Source: Avimonoglobus sp965151315 (GTDB lineage: Bacteria > Bacillota > Clostridia > UBA1381). From it: 64,000 bases of DNA. The notes under the pieces were generated by a model that was not told the origin of the DNA, did no database searches, and saw only the letters and a list, made by a program, of their open reading frames with translations. Of the stretch, positions 47,060-56,545 are shown in pieces (the stretch's first letter is position 1; every line of letters begins with the position of its first letter). The position numbers and the translations under genes were made by a program. The DNA lies in NCBI GenBank assembly GCA_965151315.1, contig CBCTZG010000002.1, positions 1 through 64,000 on the forward strand, given 5' to 3'.

Positions 47060-48097
47060 TTGGAAGAATTGATCAAAAAGCTCAGCGATCTGCGGGGGAT
47101 TTCCGGGTTTGAATACCGGCTGTCGGATGAACTTGCAGCGCTGTTTGGCCCATATGCCGATGAAGTCACGTTTGACAGCCTGGGCAGTATGATTGCCGTC
47201 CGCCGGTCTGAGACAAAGGACGCCAAAAAAATTATGATTGAAGCCCATTGCGACGAGATCGGGCTCATGGTGCAGGATATCGATGACCGGGGTTTTATTA
47301 CGTTTGTAAATATTGGCGGCGTAGACCCGCGGGTACTGCCTGCCGCGGAGGTAGTCGTCCATGGCCGGCGGGATCTGCCGGGGGTAATCGGCGCGAAGCC
47401 GCCCCATTTAATGGGGGAGAAAGAGCAGGACAAGGCCGCGAAGCTGACGGATATGGCCATCGACGTGGGGATGCCCGCCCAGGCGGTACGGTCGCTTGTC
47501 GGCGTAGGGGACAGCATTACCCTGCCCCAGTCCGTAGGCCGGCTGGCCGGCACCCGGTTCAGCGGCAAAACCCTGGACGACCGGGCTGGCGTGGCGGCGC
47601 TTTTAGGGGTTATGCAGGGATTGCCGCGGAATTTGCAAGCAGACGTGTACGCGGTGGTAGCCGTCCAGGAGGAGGTGGGCTGCCGGGGGGCGAAAACAGC
47701 GGCGTATGGTATCCTGCCGGATGTGGCCCTTGTGGTGGATGTTTGCCACGGTGTTACGCCGGACAACAGCGATAACGCCTTTGCCATCGGCTCCGGCACG
47801 GTGATTTCCTTAGGCCCCAATATCCATCCCTATATAAGCCGGCGGCTGACAGCGCTGGCAAAGCAGTATCAGATACCATACTCCATTGATGTGGACGGGG
47901 GAAACACAGGCACGGACGCCTGGACGATCCAAGTGGCCAGGACCGGCGTTGCCACAGGCCTTTTATCCATCCCGCTCCGGTATATGCACACTGGGGTCGA
48001 AACGGTGGACATTGCCGACGTGGAGGCCACCAGAGATTTGATCAGCCGGTTTATCGCAGAGTTTGATACGGATTTGGAGGGATGGCTGTGCTATTAA
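47060..48097 (+). CDS. M42-family metallo-aminopeptidase, copy 1
   Basis: 345 residues from a TTG at 47060. Metal and catalytic sites: EAHCDEIGLMV, TLDDRAGVAALL, VQEEVGCRGA, VVDVCHG and the C-terminal RYMHTGVETVD. M42 enzymes are large tetrahedral complexes that trim N-terminal residues from cytoplasmic peptides (glutamyl aminopeptidase/TET type). First of three tandem copies after murD; the second starts within its last codons. Confidence 0.93.
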   Translation: MEELIKKLSDLRGISGFEYRLSDELAALFGPYADEVTFDSLGSMIAVRRSETKDAKKIMIEAHCDEIGLMVQDIDDRGFITFVNIGGVDPRVLPAAEVVVHGRRDLPGVIGAKPPHLMGEKEQDKAAKLTDMAIDVGMPAQAVRSLVGVGDSITLPQSVGRLAGTRFSGKTLDDRAGVAALLGVMQGLPRNLQADVYAVVAVQEEVGCRGAKTAAYGILPDVALVVDVCHGVTPDNSDNAFAIGSGTVISLGPNIHPYISRRLTALAKQYQIPYSIDVDGGNTGTDAWTIQVARTGVATGLLSIPLRYMHTGVETVDIADVEATRDLISRFIAEFDTDLEGWLCY

Positions 48098-49104
48098 AAA
48101 CATTGTGTGAGATCAACGGGGTCAGCGGCAACGAAGGATCTGTCCGCCAATTTATTTTAGGCCGGATACAAGGCCTGGCCGATGAGATCCGGGTGGACAG
48201 CATCGGCAATATCCTGGCCCTGAAAAAAGGCGAAAAGCCGGGAAAAACGGTTATGCTGGCAGCCCACATGGACGAGGTGGGGCTGATTATCAGCGGGATT
48301 ACGGATCAAGGCTTTTTAAAGTTTAAAACGGTGGGGGGGATCGACACCCGGGTGTTGATTTCCAAAAAAGTCGCGGTGGGGGAAAACCGGATCCCGGGCG
48401 TGATCGGGATCAAAGCCATTCACTTGCAGGAAAAGGCGGAGCGGGAAACCGTACCTAAGGTCAAGAGCCTGTATATCGACATTGGCGCGGCGGACAAGGC
48501 CCAGGCGGAAATGCTGGTGCAGTTGGGGGACTATGCCGCTTTTGATACGGAATTCGCGGAATTCGGCGACGGGAAATTGAAAGCCAAAGCCATTGATGAC
48601 CGGGCGGGCTGCATGGTCTTGCTGGACCTGATCCAGAGGCCTTGCCGGTATGACACCTACTTTTGCTTTACGGTGCAGGAGGAGGTGGGGCTGCGGGGCG
48701 CCCAAGCGGCGGCCAGCCGGATTCAGCCGGACATTGCCCTGGTGTTAGAGGCTACCACCTGCTCCGACGTGTTTGGCTCAAAGCCCCACGAATATGTAAC
48801 CAGACTGGGGGAAGGGGTAGCGGTATCCTTTATGGATCGCTCCACCATCGTGCCGGACCGGCTCCGGACTTGGCTGTACGAAACAGCCCGGCAGGAAAAT
48901 ATTCCAGTACAGTATAAAAACACCACCATGGGCGGAAATGACGCGGGGGCCATTCATGTGGCGTGCCGGGGCGTACCGGCGGCGTCCTTGTCCATCCCCT
49001 GCCGGTATCTCCATTCCCCTGCCGGCGTTGCGGCTTGGGCAGACATTGACGCAATGGAATCGCTGGCAAAATTATTTTTGGAAAGAATCGATGAGGTGAT
49101 ATAA
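48082..49104 (+). CDS. M42-family metallo-aminopeptidase, copy 2
   Basis: 340 residues, ATG at 48082 overlapping copy 1 by 16 bases. ETLCEINGVSGNEG-like start (LCEINGVSGNEG), AAHMDEVGLII, AIDDRAGCMVLL, VQEEVGLRGAQ, LVLEATTCSD and RYLHSPAGVA. One metal-ligand region reads LEATTCSD where the other copies have DVCHG or DVTDTG. Likely different peptide specificity from its neighbours. Confidence 0.93.
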   Translation: MAVLLKTLCEINGVSGNEGSVRQFILGRIQGLADEIRVDSIGNILALKKGEKPGKTVMLAAHMDEVGLIISGITDQGFLKFKTVGGIDTRVLISKKVAVGENRIPGVIGIKAIHLQEKAERETVPKVKSLYIDIGAADKAQAEMLVQLGDYAAFDTEFAEFGDGKLKAKAIDDRAGCMVLLDLIQRPCRYDTYFCFTVQEEVGLRGAQAAASRIQPDIALVLEATTCSDVFGSKPHEYVTRLGEGVAVSFMDRSTIVPDRLRTWLYETARQENIPVQYKNTTMGGNDAGAIHVACRGVPAASLSIPCRYLHSPAGVAAWADIDAMESLAKLFLERIDEVI

Positions 49105-50070
49105 ATGGATTTCTTGGAAAAGCTGACCCAGACAGACGGTGTGTCCGGGCACGAACAGGCAGTGACAGCGGCAATCTGGGCGGAGGCGGCAAAATATGCG
49201 GATGAAATCAGGACAGACCCGCTGGGGAACCTGATCGTCCGGAAACAGGGGACGGGCAAAAAGATTTTGTTCGCGGCGCATATGGATGAGATCGGCATTG
49301 TGGTAACGTATATTGACGAGCATGGTTTTCTTCGGTTTTCCGGCGTAGGCGGCCTGGAGAAACGGGATCTGGCCGGCCGGCGTGTCCGGTTTGCCAATGG
49401 GACCGTAGGTGTGATCGGTACGGAGGAGAACAATCAGGATCGTGACGTTGCGAAACTTTATATTGATATTGGAGCAGAAGACCGGCAGCATGCCCAGGAA
49501 TTGGTGGCTGTAGGCGATACAGCGGCGTTTGTCGGCGGGTTTGCGCGGGGAAACGGCATAGTGACCGCAAAGGCGTTGGATAACCGAATCGGCTGCTATG
49601 CGCTGCTGGAGGCGATAAAGCAGATCCAGAGCCCAAATGATCTGTATTTTGTATTTACTGTCCAGGAGGAGGTAGGCCTGCGGGGAGCGAAAACAGCGGC
49701 GTTTGATATTATGCCGGACTTTGCTGTGGCCATAGACGTAACCGATACCGGCGACACCCCCAACGCGCCGAAAATGGCCGTCAAGCTTGGAAAAGGCGCT
49801 GCGGTGAAGATCATGGACCGGTCGGTCATATGCTCCGCAAATGTCCGGAGCGCATTGATCGCGTTAGCCAAAGAACATAAAATCCCCTATCAGCTGGAGG
49901 TCATGACAGACGGCGGCACTGACGCCGGCGCGTTGTCCTTGACCGGCGCCGGGATCCAGACGGGCGGCATTTCCATCCCTTGCCGGTATATCCATTCTCC
50001 ATCAGAAATGATATCGGAAAAGGATGTGCGGGCAGCGGTTGACCTCATTGCCGCGTATGCGGCCATATAA
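49105..50070 (+). CDS. M42-family metallo-aminopeptidase, copy 3
   Basis: 321 residues, ATG directly after the stop of copy 2. GVSGHEQAVTAAIWAEA, AAHMDEIGIVV, ALDNRIGCYALLEA, VQEEVGLRGA, AIDVTDTGDTPN and RYIHSPSEM. It is the shortest copy; the middle lid region between AHMDE and the LDNR motif is reduced. The DDR motif reads DNR. A strong terminator follows. Confidence 0.93.
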   Translation: MDFLEKLTQTDGVSGHEQAVTAAIWAEAAKYADEIRTDPLGNLIVRKQGTGKKILFAAHMDEIGIVVTYIDEHGFLRFSGVGGLEKRDLAGRRVRFANGTVGVIGTEENNQDRDVAKLYIDIGAEDRQHAQELVAVGDTAAFVGGFARGNGIVTAKALDNRIGCYALLEAIKQIQSPNDLYFVFTVQEEVGLRGAKTAAFDIMPDFAVAIDVTDTGDTPNAPKMAVKLGKGAAVKIMDRSVICSANVRSALIALAKEHKIPYQLEVMTDGGTDAGALSLTGAGIQTGGISIPCRYIHSPSEMISEKDVRAAVDLIAAYAAI

Positions 50071-50073
50071 GCC

Positions 50074-50110
50074 TGCAAAAAACCACACGCCATGCGTGTG
50101 GTTTTTTGCA
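50074..50110. terminator. bidirectional terminator between M42 and AraC genes
   Basis: TGCAAAAAACCACACGC and GCGTGTGGTTTTTTGCA are a perfect 17-base inverted repeat with a three-base loop. Confidence 0.95.
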
Positions 50111-50113
50111 ATT

Positions 50114-50983
50114 TTACACTGGACCAGCCGCCGGCCTGTTTTGATATACACGGCGGAATTCCCCGGGGGTCGCATCCAGACATTTTTTAAAAATCATGTG
50201 GAAAAAGTTTAAATCTCGATAACCAACCAGCGCGGCAATCTCGCTGACAGGCTTGCTCGTATTCAGCAGCAGCCAGCAGCTGCGTTCGATCCGGACCTTC
50301 TGCAAATACGCGATAAAGGGAATCCCCATAGTCTGCTTGAATTTCTGGCTCAGATAAGGCAGACTATAGTTGAGCGACCGGCTGATCTGGGTGAGGGTAA
50401 TGTCCTGGTCGTAATGCCCGTGGATATACGCAAGCATCTGGCTGATGGTTTTGTCCGTATAGTCTGTCCGTTCTTCACGAATAATTTTCCGCATAGTCAG
50501 GATCAGCAGCTCGATCAGCTTACTGCGGATCAATTCGATATAACCATAGGGCTTATTTTCATATTCTTCTACTAATGCTTCAAACAAGGCGCTGATCCTG
50601 CCGTCGTCATCATGGAACACATAGTTTGCCGGATTTGTTTTGAGAATGTTATTGCTGAAATGGATCAGATGGTTGTTGATCAGGGTTTCAAAGCTCCGGC
50701 AGTTTTTCAGGACAGGATCAATTAAAGAAGGGAGGAAAAGGCAGTTGATCAGCTGGCAGGAGCTGTCCTGAATGGCAGTATAGCTGTGGGGCGTATCGTA
50801 ATCAATAATAAAAAAATCCCCTTTTGCAACGGTACTTTCCGTCCCATTGACTGTATGCCGGATTTGGCCGCGCGCAATATATACCAGCTCCAGATAGTCA
50901 TGGGTATGGGCGCGCATGTCATTTTGTATAAACGGCATAAGCCGTACCTGCTCCGCGCCTAAGGTGTTAGGAAGAACGGGCAT
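50114..50983 (-). CDS. AraC-family transcriptional regulator with cupin sensor
   Basis: 289 residues. N-terminal cupin (about 20-100) with RAHTHDYLELVYIARGQIRH and DFFIIDYDTPHSY; C-terminal double helix-turn-helix (about 185-283) with DITLTQISRSLNYSLPYLSQ and VSEIAALVGYRDLNFFHMIFKKCL. Such regulators usually sense a sugar and activate adjacent uptake or hydrolase genes, but no such gene adjoins here. A consensus promoter lies at 51026-51054. Confidence 0.93.
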   Translation of the reverse strand: MPVLPNTLGAEQVRLMPFIQNDMRAHTHDYLELVYIARGQIRHTVNGTESTVAKGDFFIIDYDTPHSYTAIQDSSCQLINCLFLPSLIDPVLKNCRSFETLINNHLIHFSNNILKTNPANYVFHDDDGRISALFEALVEEYENKPYGYIELIRSKLIELLILTMRKIIREERTDYTDKTISQMLAYIHGHYDQDITLTQISRSLNYSLPYLSQKFKQTMGIPFIAYLQKVRIERSCWLLLNTSKPVSEIAALVGYRDLNFFHMIFKKCLDATPGEFRRVYQNRPAAGPV

Positions 50984-51025
50984 TTAAAAATCCCCCTTAT
51001 TTAACAAAATATATCCTGTATTTTT

Positions 51026-51054
51026 ATTATAAAGAGGCAGCCGGTTCCTGTCAA
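51026..51054 (-). promoter_or_regulatory. promoter of the AraC-family gene
   Basis: On the minus strand TTGACA (51054-51049) and TATAAT (51031-51026), 17 bases apart; the -35 lies over the nitroreductase stop. Confidence 0.85.
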
Positions 51055-51629
51055 GCTTTTTTGGGCAGGGAAAGCAAAATATCGGCCAGCGGCCGCTTCG
51101 GTACCTGTAAAATACCCTGGCTGTCAAAATAATATTTGCAATTGCCCTCTGTTATTGGCCGGATAACGCTTTCCTGGTCGGGATAACCCACAGCCAGCAG
51201 ATAAAGAAGCCGCAGACGATCGTCAAAGCCTAGCAGTGACTGGAGCGCCGGCCGGTCGATGGCGCCCAGCCAGCAGGTGGCAAGCCCCAGCTCCACAGCA
51301 GCCAGCATCATGGTGGTAACAGCGGCGCCGGCGTCGGTTTCAAAAGCGCTGCTGATAGTGGTATCCCCAAAAACGGCAATGTAGGCCGGAGGCCCCTCCA
51401 TCGGCGCGGGATTCCAGTCCGGCAGATAGCCGGCCCACTTGACCAACGGGAATATGGCCTGTACAATATCCCTGTTATCTAAAACGGCATATTTTAAAGG
51501 CTGCAGATTGGCGCCGCTGGCACAGAGGCGGGCTGTATCCACCAGGTCGGTCAGGATCGTATGGTTTATCGGCGTCTGTAAAAATTTGCGGATACTCCGC
51601 CGGCTTTTGATCGCTTCTCGTACGTTCAT
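51051..51629 (-). CDS. nitroreductase-family FMN enzyme
   Basis: 192 residues. VREAIKSRRSIRKF is the FMN phosphate-binding start, ASGANLQPLKYAV contacts the flavin and GLATCWLGAIDR is the later glycine-rich motif. It reduces nitro compounds or quinones with NAD(P)H; the natural substrate is unknown. It shares its strand with the downstream AraC gene. Confidence 0.92.
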   Translation of the reverse strand: MNVREAIKSRRSIRKFLQTPINHTILTDLVDTARLCASGANLQPLKYAVLDNRDIVQAIFPLVKWAGYLPDWNPAPMEGPPAYIAVFGDTTISSAFETDAGAAVTTMMLAAVELGLATCWLGAIDRPALQSLLGFDDRLRLLYLLAVGYPDQESVIRPITEGNCKYYFDSQGILQVPKRPLADILLSLPKKA

Positions 51630-51722
51630 AGTACACTCCTTCCGCCGGCCTGGGCCGGCTTATGTGATTTGCTGTTCAGCATAGCTATTATAACACAATC
51701 TGGAAAAAGGCGCAATTCACTC

Positions 51723-51751
51723 TTTACACAAACAAAGTTTTGTGCTATTAT
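51723..51751 (+). promoter_or_regulatory. promoter of the PLP decarboxylase-recD2 run
   Basis: TTTACA (51723-51728) and TATTAT (51746-51751), 17 bases apart, 30 bases before the start. Confidence 0.65.
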
Positions 51752-51780
51752 GAAAAGAGAACCCAAAAGGAGTATGAAGA

Positions 51781-53175
51781 ATGGAAAAGACGCCAATTTT
51801 TTCTATGCTGGAGCATTATCGAAAAAAAGAACGGATTTCCTTCGCGATGCCCGGGCACAAAGGGGGCCGGGGGCTGGGGCAAGGGGCCGGATTGTTTTCC
51901 CTGGACGTAACAGAGCTGGCGGATACGGATAATTTATATACATCCACTGGGGCGGTTGAAAAAGCCCGGCGCTTGGCCGCAGAATTTTTTGGCGCGGAAG
52001 AAACCTATTTCCTGACCAATGGAACCACCGGCGGGATTTTTACTATGCTGGCGGCGGTATGCCGGCGGGGGGATCGGGTGTTGGTGAACCGGGGCTGTCA
52101 TGCTTCCGTGATGAATGCCTGCAGCCTTTTAGGGCTGGAACCGGTTTTTGCGGAGCATCCCTTGATCCCCGGCTTTTCTGTGCTGGGCGGCGTGACGCCG
52201 GCGGAGATCCGGCGGCGGCTAGGACCGGAGATCCGGGCGGTATTGATCACCTCGCCTAGCTTTTATGGGGCTTGTGCGGATGTGGAGGCAATTGCGGAAA
52301 TTACCCGCCAGCACGGTATCCCCCTGCTGGTAGACGAAGCCCATGGCGCCCACTATAGCGCGGAGCCGGCCCTGTTTCCGAAGCCTGCGCTGCGGTGCGG
52401 CGCAGATCTTGTGGTTCAGAGCGCCCATAAGACTCTGAATGCGGTGAACCAGACATCTTATCTCCATGTGCGGTCTGCGCTGGTGGATCATAAACGGCTG
52501 CGGGACTGTGTGCAGATGCTGCTGACCTCCAGCCCGTCCTTTGTCATGGCGGGCTTTTTGGACAGCGCCCGGGCGGAGCTGGCTGGGGATAACGGCTGGC
52601 GGGCAGCATGGGAATGCTGCCGCCGGATTAAGGCGGAGATTACCCAAAATACGGCGGTTCAGGTTTTAGGCCGGGATACGGACGGGGTGTTTGATATGGA
52701 TGAAACCCGGCTGGTATTCAATTTTGCCGCGTATGAAACCACAGGCTTTGCCGTACAGAAGGCGCTGCGGGAACGGTATAATATTGATGTGGAGATGGCG
52801 GATCTATATAATATTATTTGTATTGCCACCGCCGCCAATACCCAGGCGGAAATTGAAAGCCTGGGCCGGGGGATCCGGGAAATTGCCAAGCGTCTGCCCC
52901 AGAGGGAAACGCCGCTTTTGCACAAGGCGTTCCCCCGGGTAGAATGCGTACTGCCGCCCCAGGCGGCCTTTGACGCGCCGGGAGAATGGATCCGGCCGGA
53001 AGCGGCGGCGGGCCGGATCGCAAAAAGCATGGTAACTGTATATCCGCCGGGGATCCCAGTACTTTTCCCCGGGGCTGCGGTAACGCGGGAGGCTGTGGAA
53101 TATTTAGCGGTCTACGGCGCGGCCGGCGGGGAAATTATCGGCTTGGAACAGGATCAATTATATGTGGTGAAATGA
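51781..53175 (+). CDS. Orn/Lys/Arg decarboxylase-family PLP enzyme
   Basis: 464 residues. FAMPGHKGGRG, the DNLYTSTGAVEKA segment, FLTNGTTGGIFTML, LVDEAHGAHYS and the PLP lysine in QSAHKTLNAVNQTSYLH place it in the fold-type I ornithine/lysine/arginine decarboxylase family of the short Gram-positive kind, as in B. subtilis SpeA or YaaO. It would make a polyamine precursor such as agmatine or cadaverine; which amino acid is used is not visible. Followed by recD2. Confidence 0.93.
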   Translation: MEKTPIFSMLEHYRKKERISFAMPGHKGGRGLGQGAGLFSLDVTELADTDNLYTSTGAVEKARRLAAEFFGAEETYFLTNGTTGGIFTMLAAVCRRGDRVLVNRGCHASVMNACSLLGLEPVFAEHPLIPGFSVLGGVTPAEIRRRLGPEIRAVLITSPSFYGACADVEAIAEITRQHGIPLLVDEAHGAHYSAEPALFPKPALRCGADLVVQSAHKTLNAVNQTSYLHVRSALVDHKRLRDCVQMLLTSSPSFVMAGFLDSARAELAGDNGWRAAWECCRRIKAEITQNTAVQVLGRDTDGVFDMDETRLVFNFAAYETTGFAVQKALRERYNIDVEMADLYNIICIATAANTQAEIESLGRGIREIAKRLPQRETPLLHKAFPRVECVLPPQAAFDAPGEWIRPEAAAGRIAKSMVTVYPPGIPVLFPGAAVTREAVEYLAVYGAAGGEIIGLEQDQLYVVK

Positions 53176-53184
53176 GATAGGATT

Positions 53185-55428
53185 ATGGATGAAATATTTC
53201 AGCTGACGGGAACGGTCACAGAAATTATTTATACAAATACAGAAAACGGCTACACCGTCTGTGATATCGACAGTGCGGCGGAAGGACTTTTTACGGCGAC
53301 AGGCTATATGCCCTATTTGAGCGAAGGCGAAAATGTATGCGTTACCGGCTGCTGGGTCACCCATCCGGACTATGGGGAACAGTTCAAGGTATCCTATTAC
53401 GAATCGGTTTTGCCAAAGGATACGGATGCCATTCTCCGGTATCTGTCCTCTGGGATCGTGCCGGGGATCCGGGAGGCCACGGCGAAAAAGCTGGTTGACC
53501 ATTTTGGAAGCCAGGTTTTAGAAATTATGCTGGATGATCCGCGGCGGCTCAGCGAGGTGAAGGGAATTACCAAGGATAAGGCGGAAAAGATGGGGGAGGC
53601 CTTCGCGAAGCTCCAGTCTATGCAGAATATTGTTATGTTTCTGCAGCAGTACAGCATTTCCGCCAACATGGCCATGCGGGTGCACCAGGCCTTGGGCCAG
53701 AACGCAGTGGAAAAAATCAAAGCGAATCCCTACGTGTTAGTGAACCAAGTGGATGGCATCAGCTTTAAAACGGCGGATAATATCGCCTTTGTCCGGGGTG
53801 TGGCGAAGGACGACCCGGAACGGGTTAAGGCGGGGATCCGGTATATGCTGACCAACGCGGCCTATGCCAGCGGCCATACTTACCTGCCCAGACAGCTTCT
53901 GGTGGAGCATGGGGCATACAATCTGACTGTGCCGGAGGAGATTATCCAGAATGGGATCGACGGGCTGGCGCTGGAAAAGGACGTGTATATCGATAACATG
54001 GCCGGCCAAGAGGTCTGCTATTTGTCCGCGTTTTTATCGGCGGAGCTGTATGTGGCCCGGCGGATCTCCGCTATGGCCGTGTTCGCGCAGCCGTTTGCCA
54101 TGGACGAGGAGGCGGCCCAGGCGCTGATCGGCAAGGTTTCCCTGGAAGAGGGAATTACATTGGCGCCGGAACAGGCGGAGGCGGTGACGGCTGCGGTAAA
54201 ATCCAGCTGTGTGATCATAACCGGCGGGCCGGGAACTGGAAAAACAACCGCCATCAAAACCATTATCCGGCTGATGGAAGCGCTGCGGCTGTCCGTGGCC
54301 CTGACCGCGCCCACGGGCCGGGCTGCCAAGCGCATGAGCGAGGTGACCGGCCTAGAGGCGAAAACGATCCATCGGCTTTTGGGGGTGCAGCGGTCCGGAG
54401 ATAAGCAGGTATTTTCAAAAAATGAGGAAAACCCGCTGTCGGCGGATGTGGTAATTGCCGACGAGATGAGTATGGTGGATATTCTGCTGATGAGCGCTTT
54501 TTTGCGGGCGGTCAAGCCGGGAGCCCGGCTGATTCTCACCGGGGACGCGGATCAGCTTCCCTCTGTAGGGCTTGGAAATGTGCTGCGGGATTTGATCGCC
54601 AGCGGGGCTGTACCGGTGATCCGGTTAGAGCAGATCTTCCGTCAGGCCCAGGAAAGCCTGATCGTCGTCAACGCCCATAAAATCAACCGGGGCGAACTGC
54701 CGGAAATCGCCAGCAGGAACCAGGATTTCTTTTTCCTTCGGCGGCAGAGCCCGGAGGTCATTGCCCAGACTGTGGTGGATTTATATAAAAACCGTCTGCC
54801 CCAAAGCTACGGAATCGACCCGGCGGCCAGCATCCAGGTGCTGAGCCCCTCTCGGAAGGGGATCGCGGGGGTGTATAATCTGAACCAGGAAATCCAGGCG
54901 GCAGTCAATCCGCCGGATATGCTGAAGCCGGAATTCCAGTATGGCAGGGTCCGGTTCCGGGTGGGGGATAAGGTTATGCAGATCAAAAATAATTATGATA
55001 TTCCCTGGAGCCGGGAAAACGGCGAGATGGGCATGGGGATTTTTAACGGGGACATGGGTGTGATTACCGGTATTTCTGTTAAGGACAAGGTTATGAATAT
55101 CGTATTTGACGAGGATAAGGAAGTGGAATACCTGTTTTCATATCTGGATGAGCTGGAGCTGGCGTATGCAATTACCGTGCATAAAAGCCAGGGCAGCGAA
55201 TTCCCGGTGGTGATCATGCCCGTTTGCAGCTTCCCGCCGATGCTGATGTGCCGGAACCTGTTTTATACAGCAGTGACCCGGGCCAAGGAAATGGTGATTT
55301 TGGTGGGTAATGAAAAGGCGATCGTCCAGATGGTGCACAATAACAGCCAGCAGGAACGGTATACAGGCCTGCATGAAAAGCTCCGGCAAATCCAGACTAT
55401 GCTGGAGGACGAAGCGCTATTTGAATGA
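53185..55428 (+). CDS. recD2: RecD2-type ATP-dependent DNA helicase
   Basis: 747 residues. An N-terminal OB/helix-hairpin region (GIVPGIREATAKKLVDHFG) of the RecD2 type, then superfamily 1B helicase motifs: Walker A GGPGTGKTTAIK near 347, LTAPTGRAAKRM, ADEMSMVD, TGDADQLPSVG, and the C-terminal AITVHKSQGSEFP and YTAVTRAKE. RecD2 is a 5'-3' helicase acting in DNA repair without RecBC. ATG at 53185 lies 9 bases after the decarboxylase stop. Confidence 0.96.
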   Translation: MDEIFQLTGTVTEIIYTNTENGYTVCDIDSAAEGLFTATGYMPYLSEGENVCVTGCWVTHPDYGEQFKVSYYESVLPKDTDAILRYLSSGIVPGIREATAKKLVDHFGSQVLEIMLDDPRRLSEVKGITKDKAEKMGEAFAKLQSMQNIVMFLQQYSISANMAMRVHQALGQNAVEKIKANPYVLVNQVDGISFKTADNIAFVRGVAKDDPERVKAGIRYMLTNAAYASGHTYLPRQLLVEHGAYNLTVPEEIIQNGIDGLALEKDVYIDNMAGQEVCYLSAFLSAELYVARRISAMAVFAQPFAMDEEAAQALIGKVSLEEGITLAPEQAEAVTAAVKSSCVIITGGPGTGKTTAIKTIIRLMEALRLSVALTAPTGRAAKRMSEVTGLEAKTIHRLLGVQRSGDKQVFSKNEENPLSADVVIADEMSMVDILLMSAFLRAVKPGARLILTGDADQLPSVGLGNVLRDLIASGAVPVIRLEQIFRQAQESLIVVNAHKINRGELPEIASRNQDFFFLRRQSPEVIAQTVVDLYKNRLPQSYGIDPAASIQVLSPSRKGIAGVYNLNQEIQAAVNPPDMLKPEFQYGRVRFRVGDKVMQIKNNYDIPWSRENGEMGMGIFNGDMGVITGISVKDKVMNIVFDEDKEVEYLFSYLDELELAYAITVHKSQGSEFPVVIMPVCSFPPMLMCRNLFYTAVTRAKEMVILVGNEKAIVQMVHNNSQQERYTGLHEKLRQIQTMLEDEALFE

Positions 55429-55469
55429 GCCTTATTTTTAATCAACAATCGTTTGCAGGAGGTAAGAAA

Positions 55470-56000
55470 ATGGCACAGCACATTGTTGTGAAAGAATATA
55501 ATCCAGCCTGGCGGGAAATGTTTCAAGAAGAAGCGGCGGTTATTAAAGAGATCCTCGGCGATAACTGTGTAGAAGTCCATCATATTGGGAGCACGGCTGT
55601 TGCCGGTCTGGCGGCAAAACCAGTCATTGATATCATGCCGGTGATCTATCGTTTAGACAAGGTGGATGCGGCCGCCCGCAAGTTCGAAAATATAGGATAT
55701 GAATATTTGGGCGAATTTGGTATACCGGGAAGGCGCTATCTGCGTAAAGGCGGTGACGAGCGGACCCATCAAATCCATATTTTTTCTGTTCGCAGCCAAC
55801 GGGACATCGAACGGCATCTGGCTGTACGGGATTACCTGCGGACGCATGCGGCGGCCAGAGCTGCGTATGCAAAACTGAAGCTGGGGCTTGCGGAAAAATA
55901 TCCCTATGATATTGACGGCTATTGTGACGGAAAAGAACAATTTGTGGAGCAAATGGAACGCGCGGCGCTGCGATGGAAGGAGATTGAAGATAAAAACTGA
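55470..56000 (+). CDS. GrpB-family protein (nucleotidyltransferase fold)
   Basis: 176 residues; ATG at 55470 with AGGAGG eight bases upstream, preferred over an in-frame ATG at 55425 inside the end of recD2. VKEYNPAWREMFQEE, VHHIGSTAVAGLAAKPVIDIM and KGGDERTHQIHIF are the GrpB/UPF0157 signatures. The GST-x-D-type site resembles nucleotidyltransferases; some members are linked to coenzyme A synthesis as fused domains, but the free form is uncharacterised. Confidence 0.9.
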   Translation: MAQHIVVKEYNPAWREMFQEEAAVIKEILGDNCVEVHHIGSTAVAGLAAKPVIDIMPVIYRLDKVDAAARKFENIGYEYLGEFGIPGRRYLRKGGDERTHQIHIFSVRSQRDIERHLAVRDYLRTHAAARAAYAKLKLGLAEKYPYDIDGYCDGKEQFVEQMERAALRWKEIEDKN

Positions 56001-56003
56001 GTC

Positions 56004-56043
56004 AAAGAGAAAACACCGTGCTTATGCACGGTGTTTTCTCTTT
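56004..56043. terminator. bidirectional terminator between grpB and GNAT genes
   Basis: AAAGAGAAAACACCGTGC and GCACGGTGTTTTCTCTTT are a perfect 18-base inverted repeat around TTAT. The GNAT stop codon lies at its edge. Confidence 0.95.
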
Positions 56044-56533
56044 AAAGCGTTGATAAGGATATGTAAAATAAAATAATGTCTTCGAAACGGCCGTTCGCCA
56101 GCCGGTATCCGCCCGGGACAGTCCCCAGCCGGGAAAAGCCCAGTTTCTCATACAGATGAATTGCTGCGGTATTTGTGGCTACAACAGCGTTAAATTGTAA
56201 AATCCGAAAACCTAGAGCCCGGCCTTTGACCATAGAGTCCAGAACCAGGGCCTCGCCGATCCCGTGGCCCCGCAGACCGCCATTGACGGCATAGGAAGCG
56301 TTGGCAATATGGCCGCACCGGCCCACATTGTTAGGGTGCAGAATATAGAGCCCAGCAATCCGGCCTTCGTCATCCTCCGCCACGCCGGTATAGGATTGGC
56401 TGGCAAAAAATGTTTCCGCTTCCGCTAAAGAAAACGGCTCCGCCTGAGGGAAGGCGTTGGCCTCCCGGACTACCGCGTTCCAGATGTCTGTCATAGCCGG
56501 TAAGTCGCCGGCCGCGTATTGTCTGATTTTCAA
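56042..56533 (-). CDS. GNAT-family N-acetyltransferase
   Basis: 163 residues from a TTG at 56533, preferred because GAGG lies eight bases upstream; a GTG at 56542 is three codons earlier. IRQYAAGDLPAMTDIWNAVV, the acetyl-CoA loop GLRGHGIGEALV and NTAAIHLYEKLGFSRLG are standard. Similar to phosphinothricin/amino-acid acetyltransferases; substrate not known. It starts about 10 bases after argS, so both are one transcript. Confidence 0.88.
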   Translation of the reverse strand: MKIRQYAAGDLPAMTDIWNAVVREANAFPQAEPFSLAEAETFFASQSYTGVAEDDEGRIAGLYILHPNNVGRCGHIANASYAVNGGLRGHGIGEALVLDSMVKGRALGFRILQFNAVVATNTAAIHLYEKLGFSRLGTVPGGYRLANGRFEDIILFYISLSTL

Positions 56534-56545
56534 CGAAAACACCTC

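Noticed and set aside
47023..47820. 265-codon minus-strand open frame opposite the first M42 gene
   Set aside because: Low-complexity Ser/Thr/Pro-rich product typical of antisense shadows of GC-rich genes.
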